Notes: a model not told the origin generated them from the letters alone. A DNA stretch of 64,000 bases from Tritonibacter mobilis (GCF_001681715.1 NZ_LNWY01000003.1:302415-366414); one strand, 5' to 3'. Shown: positions 53,635-63,749, numbered from the stretch's first letter. Made by a program: numbers and translations.

Positions 53635-54831
53635 ATGACAGATCCACGTCCTCACACCACCGGCGCAAGCCAAAGTGAATTGCGCGCTTATAACGAGCGG
53701 TTGTTGCTATCGTTGCTGCATCAGGACGGTGCGTTGCCGGGGAGCGAGATGGCACGCCGCACCGGGCTGTCGTCGCAGACAGTTTCAGTGATTTTGCGCA
53801 AGCTTGAACAGGACGGTCTGGTCCAAAGGGGCGAAAGCCAGAAGGGCCGCGTGGGGAAGCCTTCGGTCCCAATGAGCATCAACCCAGAAGGGCTGTTTTC
53901 CTTCGGTATAAAGATCGGCCGGCGCAGCACAGATCTGATGCTTACGGATTTTTGCGGTGGCGTGCGTGCTGAACGACGGCTCCGCTACCCCTATCCACAG
54001 CCCACCGAAGTATTTGATTTTATCAAAACCAGCATCGACGAGATCAGCGCTGACCTTAGCGCAAAACAACGTGCGCGCATCTGTGGTATCGGTGTGGCTA
54101 CGCCGTTTGACCTCTGGCGCTGGCACGAGCAAATCGGAGCCCCAAAGGCCAGCCTCACCGCATGGCGCGCCCTTGATCCCGCAACCGAGATCGCCCGGTT
54201 TAGTTCGCTCAAAGTCTTTGTGATCAATGATGCCACTGCGGCGTGCCGTGCCGAACATATGTTCGGCAGCAGCCGTCGGTGGCGCGACAGCGTGTATTTC
54301 TTCATCGCCTCCTTTATTGGCGGTGGCGTGGTGCTGAATCACTCCGTCTATGAGGGCGGCATGGGCAACGCCGGTGCACTTGGCCCCCTGCCCTCCCAAC
54401 GGGCCGATGGTCGCATTTGTCGCTTGCTCGATAGCGCCTCGATCCGCGAACTCGAACGGCAGCTCAACGAAGCCGATATCGACTCCAGCGCACTTTGGCA
54501 GCAGCCACAGGACTGGAGCCCCTTCGCCTCCCTTGTCGATCAATGGCTGGAAGAAACTGCCTGCGCTCTGGCGCGGGCTGCTTTGACAACCTGCGCGATC
54601 ATCGATTTTCAGGCCGTGGTGATCGATGGTGCCATGCCTGCACCCGTCCGCAGCCGCCTCGTTGAACGCATTCGACGTGAACTCCCAACATTGGATTCGC
54701 GTGGTTTAATTCTGCCTCAGGTGGAAGAAGGCCAGATTGGCGCAAATGCCTCGGCCCTTGGCGCTGCGGCCAAACCTCTGATCGCACAGTATCTCCTCGA
54801 CACACACGCAGGTTTTGCAGCACCAAACTGA
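53635..54831 (+). CDS. frcR: ROK family transcriptional regulator (FrcR-like)
   Basis: A 398-residue repressor-type protein: an N-terminal winged helix (NERLLLSLLHQDGALPGSEM, ARRTGLSSQTVSVILRKLEQ) and a C-terminal ROK domain with sugar-binding and zinc-type segments (GGVVLNHSVYEGGMGNAGAL). It is divergent from frcB, the arrangement of FrcR/FrcB in rhizobia. It probably senses the sugar or sugar phosphate and controls the frc operon and itself. Confidence 0.9.
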   Translation: MTDPRPHTTGASQSELRAYNERLLLSLLHQDGALPGSEMARRTGLSSQTVSVILRKLEQDGLVQRGESQKGRVGKPSVPMSINPEGLFSFGIKIGRRSTDLMLTDFCGGVRAERRLRYPYPQPTEVFDFIKTSIDEISADLSAKQRARICGIGVATPFDLWRWHEQIGAPKASLTAWRALDPATEIARFSSLKVFVINDATAACRAEHMFGSSRRWRDSVYFFIASFIGGGVVLNHSVYEGGMGNAGALGPLPSQRADGRICRLLDSASIRELERQLNEADIDSSALWQQPQDWSPFASLVDQWLEETACALARAALTTCAIIDFQAVVIDGAMPAPVRSRLVERIRRELPTLDSRGLILPQVEEGQIGANASALGAAAKPLIAQYLLDTHAGFAAPN

Positions 54832-54905
54832 GGCGATCCTGACGCATGACCGCCCTATTCTCTCACGCGATAAGCACTGGGGTTGACGAACAATTTATGC
54901 AGCGC

Positions 54906-54924
54906 GTAAACCAATCTTAAATTG
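54906..54924. promoter_or_regulatory. Inverted repeat AACCAAT-N5-ATTGGTT upstream of the TSUP gene
   Basis: Perfect 7-bp arms with a 5-nt spacer, 40 nt before the ATG of the TSUP gene. Size and position suit an operator of an FCD/GntR regulator, and one is encoded as the second gene of this operon, suggesting autoregulation. Confidence 0.5.
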
Positions 54925-54964
54925 GTTCCCCAAGGTCGGGAATGTAAAAGCGGGCAGGATCGAC

Positions 54965-55801
54965 ATGCTGGAATTGGAAACACTCTTGCCCTTGATGGGC
55001 GTTGCTGCGGGTGCGGGCATCGCTGGCGGCATCCTTGCGGGGCTACTTGGTGTCGGTGGCGGTATTGTTATCGTCCCCGCCCTCTATTTTGCACTTGGCC
55101 TTACGGGTATGGACCCGGCTTTGACGATGCAAGTGGCCGTAGGCACCTCGCTTGCAACCATCGTGTTCACGGCGCTGTCGTCGGGGTATGGCCACTACAA
55201 GAAAGGAGCGATCGACATGGCGCTCCTAAAGCTCTGGGCCCCTTCCATTCTCGGCGGTGTGGTCATCGGCGGCGTCTTGGGCGGGCTGGTCTCGGGCAAT
55301 GTCTTGCTGATCGTCTTTGCCACAATCGCAATGGCGGTGGCACTGGATCTGATCCTGCGCAAACCCAAGGAATCCCCTGAACCGCGCTCGTTTTCCAAAC
55401 CCGTCTGGGCCGCGCTTGGGGTCTTTGCTGGTGCGGTGTCCGCGATGATGGGCATTGGCGGCGGCTCTGTCTGCGTGCCAACGCTGAGTTTTCTCGGCTA
55501 TGACATCCGCAAAGCCGTGGGCACGTCTGCCGCCATAGGGTTCATCATCGGCCTGCCCGGCGCGATTATCTACATGGCAACCGGCTTTGGCGCCGAAGGG
55601 TTGCCACCGCTATCGCTGGGCTATGTGAACCTGCTGCTGGCGGCCGTCATCATTCCCCTGTCGACAACCTTTGCCCGCATCGGAGTGAAGCTGGCCCATT
55701 CAATCCCGCGCCGTGCGTTGAAGCTGTCGTTTGGGCTGTTCCTCATGGCAACCTCTATCCGCATGTTTGCGGATCTGGCGGAGCAGGCAGGGTGGCTCTG
55801 A
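54965..55801 (+). CDS. TauE/SafE (TSUP) family anion permease
   Basis: A 278-residue membrane protein with about eight helices in two repeats. The N-terminal GILAGLLGVGGGIVIVPALY and the second-half MMGIGGGSVCVPTLSFLG are the paired TSUP motifs. Family members export sulfite, sulfonate-derived or small organic anions. Its end overlaps the regulator gene by 10 nt, so the regulator probably controls it in response to the substrate's pathway. Confidence 0.9.
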   Translation: MLELETLLPLMGVAAGAGIAGGILAGLLGVGGGIVIVPALYFALGLTGMDPALTMQVAVGTSLATIVFTALSSGYGHYKKGAIDMALLKLWAPSILGGVVIGGVLGGLVSGNVLLIVFATIAMAVALDLILRKPKESPEPRSFSKPVWAALGVFAGAVSAMMGIGGGSVCVPTLSFLGYDIRKAVGTSAAIGFIIGLPGAIIYMATGFGAEGLPPLSLGYVNLLLAAVIIPLSTTFARIGVKLAHSIPRRALKLSFGLFLMATSIRMFADLAEQAGWL

Positions 55802-56490
55802 AGCCAGCAACGCTCGCTCAGACTGACTTGCGTGCGGCCATTCTTCAGGGAGATTTTTCCACGGATGGCCGCTTGCCCCCCGAACGCGTATTGGCGGAAA
55901 AGCTGGCCATTTCGCGCACACAATTGCGCGGTGTATTGGACGCGCTGGCCAAAGAGGGGCTGATTTTCCGCCGTCACGGTCAGGGCACCTTTCTGCAACC
56001 GCCCCCGGTGCAAGGGGCTGAACGGCTGAGCGCGCTTGCCCGGCGGGTTTCGCCCCGTGACCTGATGGAGGTGCGGCTGGATCTGGAACCAGCACTGGCC
56101 GCCCATGCCGCAACCCGTGGCAGCACCGAAGACAAATCCCGCCTTCTTCACCTGATGGAAGACAGCCTTATGGCACCCGATCTCGAAAGCTACGAGCGCG
56201 CCGACGACATCTTTCACTACAAGATCGCCCAAATGGCAGGAAACCCGGTGTTTCTATCCCTATTTGAGGAAATTCGCACCCTGCGCCAGGCAGCGGATTG
56301 GAAACGCACTCGGCGCGAGGCGCTCGGCCTTGAGGAAATCGCCGAGTTTTCAATCCTACACAGTGCCATCGCAAATTCCATTTGTGCAGGCTCCGCAGAG
56401 GCCGCACGCAGCGCAATGGCTGAACATCTGCAACAGGTCTCCCATGCGCTGCGCCGCAGTGACACTTGGCTTGAGAGCCCTGAGGTGTGA
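55792..56490 (+). CDS. FCD-domain GntR family transcriptional regulator
   Basis: A 232-residue regulator with a winged helix (DLRAAILQGDFSTDGRLPPE, RTQLRGVLDALAKEGLIFRR) and a helical FCD effector domain with metal-type residues (DDIFHYKIAQMAGNP, ILHSAIANSICAG). GTG start at 55792 overlaps the permease end. The dyad at 54906-54924 is its likely operator. Effector unknown, commonly a small carboxylate for this family. Confidence 0.9.
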   Translation: MALKPATLAQTDLRAAILQGDFSTDGRLPPERVLAEKLAISRTQLRGVLDALAKEGLIFRRHGQGTFLQPPPVQGAERLSALARRVSPRDLMEVRLDLEPALAAHAATRGSTEDKSRLLHLMEDSLMAPDLESYERADDIFHYKIAQMAGNPVFLSLFEEIRTLRQAADWKRTRREALGLEEIAEFSILHSAIANSICAGSAEAARSAMAEHLQQVSHALRRSDTWLESPEV

Positions 56491-56498
56491 TGCGCCAT

Positions 56499-56530
56499 TG
56501 GCGTGACGCCCGTCCTGCGCGTCAGCGCCA
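56499..56530. other. Stem-loop after the FCD regulator gene
   Basis: TGGCGTGACG pairs with CGTCAGCGCCA with one bulged base, between the regulator stop and the convergent ORF6N gene. No T-run follows on either strand. It may act as a weak bidirectional terminator. Confidence 0.35.
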
Positions 56531-56571
56531 TAACCTGTGCGCCGCAGGCGCTCCGCTGGGTTACCCGGATG

Positions 56572-57366
56572 TCAGCTGCCCAGATCGGTCAACACCGCCA
56601 ACAGCGTGTCCACATCGCCCTGTTCCAGATAGCGCTGGACCTCAATGACAATTCTCAGCTGCTTGGCCAGATACGCCATCTGGCGATGATTATTTTCAAT
56701 GTGCCGCGCAGAAATCTCGGCATCGATCGCCTCCGCTTCTTTCAGGAGCTTATGCACCTCGGCGAGCGTCTTTTCATTGGCGATATCCTGCTTTTTCAGA
56801 TGCGCTTTGATCGCAGAAAGCCCCTCCAGCGCGATGGTGCGCGCCTCGTCGCGCACTGATGTCTCCTGTACAGGATCGGCAATGGCATCCAACACCCGGC
56901 CCAAGGCCGCGTCGAGCTTGGTGACCAAACCGCTGCGCTCGGAACTGGCAAGCGGCAGCAAATCATTCACCGGCAGCGACAGCGGCAGATTCTGCCCCTT
57001 GGATTTGGACAAAAGCCCTCGACGCGCAGCAACAAAGGTACGCACCACAAAACGAGACGCCTCAGCCGCGCGTGGTGATCGCATAAGCGTTGCTGCCATC
57101 ACCGCACCGTGTTCGGTATACATCATCGGCGGATGGCGCAGCCCACCATGTGCCTTTGATATTCCAAGTTGGAATTTCAAGTCGGCAAACTCGTCCTCAT
57201 TCAGGCGAAACGCAAAATCCTCGCCAAAGCGTTCGGCGTTGTTGTTCACCAGTTTGTTGAGGTTCCCTGTGGTGTAGGAAAACAGCGCCGCAAGATCTGC
57301 GTCCCGGATCACCGGTTGGCCCCGAAACGTGAAAATCTGTGGTGTGGTCAATGTCTCGTCCGTCAT
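56572..57366 (-). CDS. ORF6N domain protein (phage antirepressor-like)
   Basis: A 264-residue protein. The N-terminal ORF6N domain reads TFRGQPVIRDADLAALFSYT, LNKLVNNNAERFGEDFAFRL and MYTEHGAVMAATLMRSPRAA. The C-terminal half is helical and coiled-coil-like. ORF6N domains are typical of phage antirepressors and DNA-binding proteins. No other phage gene is nearby, and codon use looks like its neighbours, so it may be a domesticated regulator. Confidence 0.85.
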   Translation of the reverse strand: MTDETLTTPQIFTFRGQPVIRDADLAALFSYTTGNLNKLVNNNAERFGEDFAFRLNEDEFADLKFQLGISKAHGGLRHPPMMYTEHGAVMAATLMRSPRAAEASRFVVRTFVAARRGLLSKSKGQNLPLSLPVNDLLPLASSERSGLVTKLDAALGRVLDAIADPVQETSVRDEARTIALEGLSAIKAHLKKQDIANEKTLAEVHKLLKEAEAIDAEISARHIENNHRQMAYLAKQLRIVIEVQRYLEQGDVDTLLAVLTDLGS

Positions 57367-57486
57367 AAAGGCGCTGAAACTCCGCTTTGGTCAAATCCAA
57401 TGGCGCAATGCTTGATCTTCCATCCCGGAATATCAAGATGAGAGTGCACCGTCTCAGCGCCCCATGACAGAACGGGTCAGATCCGC

Positions 57487-58449
57487 CTACCGCGCTCGCA
57501 GATAATTCCGCGCTCCGATCAGGCCAAAATTGGGCTGATGATAGAGATGCAGCGGCAATTCTTCACGCCACGCGGTATGACGCCCGCCCGCGTTGAACGC
57601 CTCCACAAAGGCATCATCAAAGATCCAGGGGTTGGCGGCAGCAACGCCCCCGGTCACGAACACGCCCCCTTTGGCCGCGAAGACGAGGCCGAGGTCACCC
57701 GCGACCCCGGCGAGATACTGCGCAAACAGCTCAACCGCGCGCACCGCTGCGGTGTCGAGCCGGGCATGGGCGGATTGAAAGATCTCGGCCCCCGTAGAAA
57801 GCGGCGCAGTCAGTTCCATGCTGCGTGCCACCGCGCGATAAAAATAGGGTAGCCCGGTTCCCGATAAGATCCCCTCCGCCTCCACCGCAAGCCCCGGCCC
57901 CATGCCGATCTCGGGCCACTCTTCCCGCAGGGCCTCAAAGATCGCGACCTCTTCAGCGGTGCGCGGGCCGATTGCCACATGACCGCCTTCGCCGGGCACC
58001 ACGCAGGGTTCACCATTGGCCCAGATCAAGGCCCCGACGCCAAGCCCCGTGCCGGGACCGATAATCAGGCAAGGCTCCTTAGGAAACACCGCCTGCCCTT
58101 GCAGAACTGTCACATCCCCCTCACCCACAGAAGCCAATGACCAAGCAGCCGCTTCAAAATCATTGAGCACTTTGACGCGCTCGGTCTGCAGGGCAGCAGC
58201 GATCCCGCGTTCCGAAAAACTCTGGTTGGCGTTGGTCAGCTGTACCGATCCCGCGCGCACCACGCCCGCCGCCGCAATCACTGCACGCCCCGGCGCACTG
58301 GCGCGGTGGGCTGCAAAATCTGCGCAGGCCTCTTCCAGATTGCGCGTGCCCTTGCTGTCATAGCGGGCCTGTTCGAGGATCTCGCCCTCGACGTTCACGG
58401 CCGCAAGCCGCATATTGGTTCCGCCGACGTCAGCGATCAGATTCCACAT
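57487..58449 (-). CDS. glk: Glucokinase
   Basis: A 320-residue ATP-dependent hexokinase of the bacterial Glk family. LIADVGGTNMRLAAVN is the phosphate-binding motif. VLNDFEAAAWSL carries the catalytic Asp region, IGPGTGLGVGALIW and EGGHVAIGPRTAEE follow, and GGVFVTGGVAAAN is near the end. The start at 58449 gives the usual length. It feeds glucose 6-phosphate into the Zwf-Edd-Eda route and has a LacI-type site upstream. Confidence 0.95.
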   Translation of the reverse strand: MWNLIADVGGTNMRLAAVNVEGEILEQARYDSKGTRNLEEACADFAAHRASAPGRAVIAAAGVVRAGSVQLTNANQSFSERGIAAALQTERVKVLNDFEAAAWSLASVGEGDVTVLQGQAVFPKEPCLIIGPGTGLGVGALIWANGEPCVVPGEGGHVAIGPRTAEEVAIFEALREEWPEIGMGPGLAVEAEGILSGTGLPYFYRAVARSMELTAPLSTGAEIFQSAHARLDTAAVRAVELFAQYLAGVAGDLGLVFAAKGGVFVTGGVAAANPWIFDDAFVEAFNAGGRHTAWREELPLHLYHQPNFGLIGARNYLRAR

Positions 58450-58634
58450 CTTAGCCCCTCCAGCCCGCCACGCACACAAGGTACGGGCAGACCCGATGCT
58501 CAGGTTGTCAGTTGCCAAGGGTCAAACAGGCTCAGCGCGCACAGGTCAAGTCTCGCAGGTCATTTCACGACCGCTTTGCTGACCGCGAGCCAAAACCCGC
58601 GTGACTGTCGCGCAAGAGCGCGCAGGGCGCAAGT

Positions 58635-58646
58635 GTTAGCGCAAAC
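58635..58646. promoter_or_regulatory. LacI-family-type operator GTTAGCGCAAAC (copy 3)
   Basis: One mismatch from GTTAGCGCTAAC. It lies in the 214-nt gap between the DUF1868 gene and glk, 186 nt upstream of the glk ATG. Together with the copies at gap and pgi it links three sugar-metabolism loci. Confidence 0.5.
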
Positions 58647-58663
58647 AAATTTCACGTAAACAC

Positions 58664-59389
58664 TTACTGCGTCAGATAAGCCACCGGCTCGAAATGGTAC
58701 ATGTCTTCGAAGTTGCACAGCTCCAGCGGCCCAAGATCGATCCGGGCCAGCTGCGCCGCATAACGGGCAAAGACCTCATCCGAGAAGGCCACAAGATCTG
58801 CCGCCTCCGCCGCATCCAACCAGCGCAACAGATAACCAAGGGTCGAATGAAACGTATAGGTGTCAAAGTGATCCGGACGCAGCCCGGTCATCTCGCGCAG
58901 AGAGACGCGAGTGGCGCGCAGGCGAGCGTCTTCCGTGGCATCAACGCCCTCAAGGGTCACGGAATGCCCGGCAAACAGGCCCCGTGCACTCACATGTCTG
59001 CTCTGTGGAAGGTCCTGACCCACCAATCTGTCCTGAAAGGCCGCCGTCACCTCGTCCCGTGTTGCACCCCGCGCGATACCAGCGGGCCAGTTGCGTTCAT
59101 CTGGAGCGACCCCACCAAACACTGTCATATGTAGGCTGGAAACCGGGAGCCACGTAAAGAGCGCACCAAACGGACTCTCACGGACGTCATTTTGCATCTC
59201 ACACAGGGCCGCATGTGCATCGCTGCGTGGGTCGATATGACAGATCACCGTGTTTCCCGGCCAATGCAACACAGTTCCATCGGGTGCGAATTTCCCACCC
59301 TGCCCCGGCTCTGTAATCGCAGCCGGACGGTTGGTTTCAGCATCGGCACCGGTCAAATGCCGTATCGGGTCTGGGCGAAAGATAGCCAT
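58664..59389 (-). CDS. DUF1868 protein, 2H phosphoesterase-like
   Basis: A 241-residue protein with the two His-x-Thr/Ser motifs of the 2H phosphoesterase superfamily: LHMTVFGG and TFHSTLGY. Together with the conserved GGKFAPDGTVLHWPGNTVIC block this is DUF1868. Substrates in the superfamily are cyclic phosphates or RNA ends; here unknown. The start at 59389 is chosen over 59419 by fit to the family. It precedes glk on the same strand with its own gap and operator. Confidence 0.87.
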   Translation of the reverse strand: MAIFRPDPIRHLTGADAETNRPAAITEPGQGGKFAPDGTVLHWPGNTVICHIDPRSDAHAALCEMQNDVRESPFGALFTWLPVSSLHMTVFGGVAPDERNWPAGIARGATRDEVTAAFQDRLVGQDLPQSRHVSARGLFAGHSVTLEGVDATEDARLRATRVSLREMTGLRPDHFDTYTFHSTLGYLLRWLDAAEAADLVAFSDEVFARYAAQLARIDLGPLELCNFEDMYHFEPVAYLTQ

Positions 59390-59458
59390 CGGGTCTCGTC
59401 CTTGAATGGTCTGACCCACCAGCCCTATCGCCCTTTCATGTCAGGTGTTTGACAGCCG

Positions 59459-60253
59459 CTAGGCCGATGCAACCGCTGACACCGCGTGACCCGTCAGCGC
59501 TTTCAGCTTATCCACCGCTTGCACCAATTCTGGCCCAACCTGTTCATGAATGCGCGCATTGCTTAGATCATCCACATTGGCCCCACAGAAGATCGAGACC
59601 GGCTCGCCAATTTCAGACGGGCGAAACGGGGTGGCAACCGCATTGATCGCCCGGGAGTAGCGCACATCTTCGCACACGCAGGCATAGCCAAGGCGGCGCA
59701 GCTGCGAGCGATGATAGTCCCACACCTCTTCGCACATCTCCGCTGCCTCAACCGACAACAGTGTTTCCAGCTTTTCGCGCTCTTCTCGCGACAGCGCCCC
59801 CAAATAGGCAATCCCGGATGAGGAGGTCATCACCGGCATGCGATACCCGACATCAAGCCAGATGGTACCGGACCCTTCTGGCCGCCACGTTTTGACAATC
59901 AGCATATTGCCATCATCCTGAATGGCCACGCCCACTAGCGCATTCACCTTATTGGCAAGGGCCTGCATGATTGGTGAGGCCACCGTCACAAATCCAAAGG
60001 CCGCAGAGGCGATGTTGCCGAGCGCTAAAGCCGCAGGACCAAGGCGATATTTGTCGAAATGCCGCCCATGCGTGAGATAGCCGAGCGCACAGAGCGTAAA
60101 CGTCAGACGTGAAACCGTCGAACGCGGAATGCCGGTGCGTTCGGAAATTTCGAGATTGCCCAGCCCGTTGTCCGAAGGACGAAACGCACGCAAAATCTTG
60201 AGCCCTCGGGCCAGAGTATTGGCGTATCTCCGATCCTGCTCGAGATCGCGCAT
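59459..60253 (-). CDS. IclR family transcriptional regulator
   Basis: A 264-residue regulator. The N-terminal winged helix has TLARGLKILRAFRPSDNGLG, LEISERTGIPRSTVSRLTFT and LCALGYL; the C-terminal GAF-like effector domain has GNMLIVKTWRPEGSGTIWLD and RSQLRRLGYACVCEDVRYSR. It lies next to, but is separated by 205 nt from, the fadA-fadJ genes transcribed the same way. It may regulate fatty-acid degradation. An AT-rich dyad TTTTCT-N7-AGAAAA (60298-60316) upstream could be its own site. Confidence 0.9.
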   Translation of the reverse strand: MRDLEQDRRYANTLARGLKILRAFRPSDNGLGNLEISERTGIPRSTVSRLTFTLCALGYLTHGRHFDKYRLGPAALALGNIASAAFGFVTVASPIMQALANKVNALVGVAIQDDGNMLIVKTWRPEGSGTIWLDVGYRMPVMTSSSGIAYLGALSREEREKLETLLSVEAAEMCEEVWDYHRSQLRRLGYACVCEDVRYSRAINAVATPFRPSEIGEPVSIFCGANVDDLSNARIHEQVGPELVQAVDKLKALTGHAVSAVASA

Positions 60254-60390
60254 CGTTTTTCGTCCTTTAGCATCACCTGAAGGCGCAATCATACAAAGTT
60301 TTCTCGCGTTAAGAAAAGTAGATTTACTAAGACTCTCAATGCATTTGCCGTAAGATCACCAATGATTGATGAGACATTTGCAGTCGTGGC

Positions 60391-60418
60391 GATGGCACGC
60401 TGTTTTTTGCGTGCCATC
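60391..60418 (-). terminator. Strong stem-loop downstream of fadA
   Basis: GATGGCACGC (60391-60400) and GCGTGCCATC (60409-60418) form a perfect 10-bp stem with an 8-nt loop, 40 nt after the fadA stop. On the minus strand the loop is A-rich and no T-run follows, so it may terminate weakly or protect the mRNA end. Confidence 0.45.
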
Positions 60419-60457
60419 TGAGTTTTACAGGACCAGCCCGGCCCCAAAAGCGGTGGA

Positions 60458-61636
60458 TCAGAAGATCTCAAATAGGCCCGCCGCGCCCTGACCCCCACCG
60501 ATGCACATGGTCACCACACCGAGTTTCGCACCCCGGCGCTTGCCCTCAAGGAGCAAATGCCCCGTCATCCGCGCGCCCGTCATGCCAAAGGGGTGGCCGA
60601 TAGAGATAGACCCGCCGTTCACATTGCAAATTGCAGGATCAATCTCCAGCCGTTCACGACAGTAAAGCGCCTGCGACGCAAAGGCCTCGTTGAGTTCCCA
60701 CAGGTCAATGTCGGAAACCTTCAGACCATGGCGTTCCAACAGGCGCGGCACCGCAAAGACCGGGCCGATCCCCATCTCATCGGGTTCACAGCCTGCGGTG
60801 ACAAACCCCTTGAGCGCGCCAAGCGGCTCCAGCCCCTGCTGTGCGGCAAGATCTGCGTCCATCACCACCAACGCCGCCGCCCCATCGGAGAGTTGCGAGG
60901 CGTTGCCAGCGGTCACAAAGTTACCCTCGCCGCGCACGGGTTTCAGACCCGCGAGACCCTCAAGCGTGGTGTTGGGTCGGTTGCAGTCATCCATCGAGAA
61001 GGTCACCTCTTTATAGGAAACCTCCTTGGTTTCCTTATCGGTGATCTTCTGCGTCACGGTGATGGGTACGATTTCATCGTCCAGCTTGCCTGCAGCCTGC
61101 GCCGCTGCCGTGCGCATCTGGCTTTCCAGTGACAGCTCGTCCTGCGCCTCGCGGCTCACGCCATAACGCTGCGCAACCACATCGGCGGTCTCGATCATGG
61201 TCATATAGACTTCGGGCTTATTCGCCTCGATCCATTCGTCCCGGCGTTGCGCCGGGCGCGAGGGCGGCATTTGGCTGATGCTTTCAACCCCGCCCGCGAT
61301 GGCGGCAGAGGCGCCCTCTAGGGTAACCGCATGGCTCGCCATGGCGATAGCCTGCAGCCCGGACGAGCAAAAACGGTTCACCGTCGCAGCGGCCACCGTC
61401 ACCGGCAGCCCCGCGCGCACCACAGCCTGACGTGCGATATTGCCGCCAGTCCAGCCCTCTGGATAGCCGCAGCCAATAAACGCATCCTCAATCAGTGCCG
61501 GGTCCACTTTGGAACGCGCGACAGCGTGTTGGATCGCGTGGCCCGCGATGTGGGCACCATGGGTGTCGTTAAAGGCGCCGCGATAAGATTTGGCGAGACC
61601 CGTGCGGGCAGTGGAGACGATAACGGCTTGTTTCAT
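60458..61636 (-). CDS. fadA: Acetyl-CoA C-acyltransferase (3-ketoacyl-CoA thiolase)
   Basis: A 392-residue thiolase that releases acetyl-CoA in the last step of beta-oxidation. Nucleophile Cys is in [17 protein letters not shown]; the C-terminal [16 protein letters not shown] and [13 protein letters not shown] carry the catalytic His and Cys. The start at 61636 follows GAGGAAC. It is 22 nt downstream of fadJ on the same strand, forming a two-gene fatty-acid oxidation unit. Confidence 0.95.
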   Translation of the reverse strand: MKQAVIVSTARTGLAKSYRGAFNDTHGAHIAGHAIQHAVARSKVDPALIEDAFIGCGYPEGWTGGNIARQAVVRAGLPVTVAAATVNRFCSSGLQAIAMASHAVTLEGASAAIAGGVESISQMPPSRPAQRRDEWIEANKPEVYMTMIETADVVAQRYGVSREAQDELSLESQMRTAAAQAAGKLDDEIVPITVTQKITDKETKEVSYKEVTFSMDDCNRPNTTLEGLAGLKPVRGEGNFVTAGNASQLSDGAAALVVMDADLAAQQGLEPLGALKGFVTAGCEPDEMGIGPVFAVPRLLERHGLKVSDIDLWELNEAFASQALYCRERLEIDPAICNVNGGSISIGHPFGMTGARMTGHLLLEGKRRGAKLGVVTMCIGGGQGAAGLFEIF

Positions 61637-61658
61637 AGGTAGTTCCTCCCCGAGGCAA

Positions 61659-63749
61659 TCAGGCGTTGTTAAGGTCGGCAAAGGTCTTACCCTCAGCCAC
61701 CAGACGTTTCAGAAGCGATGCAGGTTGCCACAGGAAGTCATCCTCCTGCGCAAACCGTTCGATATCGGCGAGGATTTTATCAAGACCCACGGTATCGGCG
61801 TATTGCATCGGGCCACCACGCCAGCGCGGGAAGCCATAGCCATTCAGCAGGGTCACATCGACGTCAAGCGGACGCAGTGCGATACCTTCCTCCACCACAC
61901 GGGCGGCCTCATTCACCATCGCAGCCATGTAGCGATCGACAATTTCCTGCTCAGAGATTTTACGCGCGGCAATGCCTTTGGCGGCGCGCTCCATGGCGAT
62001 ATGCTCCAGCACCTCGTCATTCGGAACCTGCCCCTCCTCGCCATAAACGTAGAATCCTTTGCCGGTCTTGCGCCCGAAATGGCCCGCCTCGCACAGACGA
62101 TCCGCAAACTCTGCATAGACCTCACGCGGATCGCGGGTCGGGGCGAGACGCTTGCGAGTGGCCCATCCGATGTCCAGACCGGCCAGATCGCTCACCGCAT
62201 AGGGCCCCATCGCAAGGCCGAAATTCACCAAGGCGCGATCCACCTCAAAGGGGCTTGCGCCTGCAAGCACCGCACCATCGCCAGCTTTCCGGTAATGGCT
62301 CAGGATACGATTGCCGATAAAGCCATCACAAACACCTGCGCGCACCGCGACTTTTTTCAACCGTTTCGCAAGCGCAAAGCCGGTGGCTGTGACCTCTGGT
62401 GCCGTTTTGTCCGCAACCACGATTTCCAACAGACGCATCACATGCGCGGGCGAAAAGAAATGCAGCCCGATCACATCCTCAGGCCGGGACGTCATCGCTG
62501 CGATCTCATTCACATCAAGATATGAGGTGTTAGACGCTAGAATCGCACCGGGTTTGCAGATTGCATCGAGCTTGGTGAAAACATCCTTTTTCACCTCCAT
62601 GCTCTCAAAGACAGCCTCAATCACCACATCTGCCTCGGCGAGCGTGGCGTAGTCGTCGCTAGCACGGAAGGTTCCGCCCATGATGGCGTCGTAATTCTCT
62701 TGTGAGAGTTTGCCGCGTTTGACCGACCCTTGCAGGGTCTTTGACACATTGGCCTCAGCGCGCGCGACAGCATCTGCGTCGCGCTCAATCAGTGTCACCT
62801 GAAGCCCTGCCAGCAGCGCCGAAACCGCAATACCTGCACCCATGGTGCCGCCGCCGATCACACCGATCTGGTCAATCGTACGAGGCGCAACATCCTTGAT
62901 CTCTGGTACTTTGGCCACCTGCCGCTCGGCAAAGAACGCATGTATCAGGGCTGCGCGCTGGTCACTTTCCATCAATTCCTGAAATAAGGCGCGCTCATTG
63001 GCGAGACCCTCTGCAAACGAAAGGCGCGTCGCGCCCTCCACCGCTTTGATGCAGTTTTGGGGCGCCAGTTGCCCACGCGCTTTTTTCGCTAGTCGTGTGC
63101 GGGCGGCATCAAACACCTCAGCCGCGACCGGCACTGGAGAAAGTTCACTGGTCCGGCGCGGCGTGGCACCGGAGGCGACCAATTCCCGCGCGTAAGTTAG
63201 GCCCATTTCACGAACGTCGGAGGTATCGCTGATGCGATCAATCACACCGGCCTTCAGCGCTTCATCTGCGCTGATCTGACGGCCGGACGTTATGGCTTCC
63301 AGCGCGAATTCTACTCCCGCCAGACGCGGCAGGCGCTGGGTTCCCCCCGCCCCCGGTAGAATACCAAGCGTGACCTCCGGCAGACCAAAACGCGCGTTTG
63401 GTACTGCCACGCGGTAATGCGCCCCAAGGGCGACCTCAAGACCGCCGCCAAGAGCTGTGCCATGCAGGGCCGCGACGACCGGAACGACGCATGCTTCAAT
63501 GCGGTTGATCAAATCCGGCAGGAACGGCTCTTGCGGCGGTTTGCCAAATTCACGGATGTCTGCCCCCGCAATAAAGGTGCGGTCCGTGCCATAAATCACC
63601 ACTGCCTTCACATCATCGCGGCGCGCGATCTCGGCAAAGGCTGCATCCAGACCGCTGCGCACAGCGTGGCTGAGGGCGTTTACGGGCGGATTGGCGATCG
63701 CGATGACTGCAATATCATCAACAACTTCCATAAGCACGGGGTTCGACAC
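61659..63749 (-). CDS. fadJ: Bifunctional enoyl-CoA hydratase / 3-hydroxyacyl-CoA dehydrogenase
   Basis: A 696-residue multifunctional beta-oxidation enzyme. The crotonase domain is N-terminal ([40 protein letters not shown] with both Glu residues). The dehydrogenase follows ([36 protein letters not shown]), then the C-terminal helical domain ([31 protein letters not shown]). I use the GTG at 63749 because GGAGGAG lies 6-12 nt upstream. With FadA it forms the trifunctional-type complex. Confidence 0.95.
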   Translation of the reverse strand: MSNPVLMEVVDDIAVIAIANPPVNALSHAVRSGLDAAFAEIARRDDVKAVVIYGTDRTFIAGADIREFGKPPQEPFLPDLINRIEACVVPVVAALHGTALGGGLEVALGAHYRVAVPNARFGLPEVTLGILPGAGGTQRLPRLAGVEFALEAITSGRQISADEALKAGVIDRISDTSDVREMGLTYARELVASGATPRRTSELSPVPVAAEVFDAARTRLAKKARGQLAPQNCIKAVEGATRLSFAEGLANERALFQELMESDQRAALIHAFFAERQVAKVPEIKDVAPRTIDQIGVIGGGTMGAGIAVSALLAGLQVTLIERDADAVARAEANVSKTLQGSVKRGKLSQENYDAIMGGTFRASDDYATLAEADVVIEAVFESMEVKKDVFTKLDAICKPGAILASNTSYLDVNEIAAMTSRPEDVIGLHFFSPAHVMRLLEIVVADKTAPEVTATGFALAKRLKKVAVRAGVCDGFIGNRILSHYRKAGDGAVLAGASPFEVDRALVNFGLAMGPYAVSDLAGLDIGWATRKRLAPTRDPREVYAEFADRLCEAGHFGRKTGKGFYVYGEEGQVPNDEVLEHIAMERAAKGIAARKISEQEIVDRYMAAMVNEAARVVEEGIALRPLDVDVTLLNGYGFPRWRGGPMQYADTVGLDKILADIERFAQEDDFLWQPASLLKRLVAEGKTFADLNNA

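Noticed and set aside
54058..54069. TTAGCGCAAAAC inside the ROK regulator gene
   Set aside because: A partial match to the LacI-type motif within coding sequence, probably chance.
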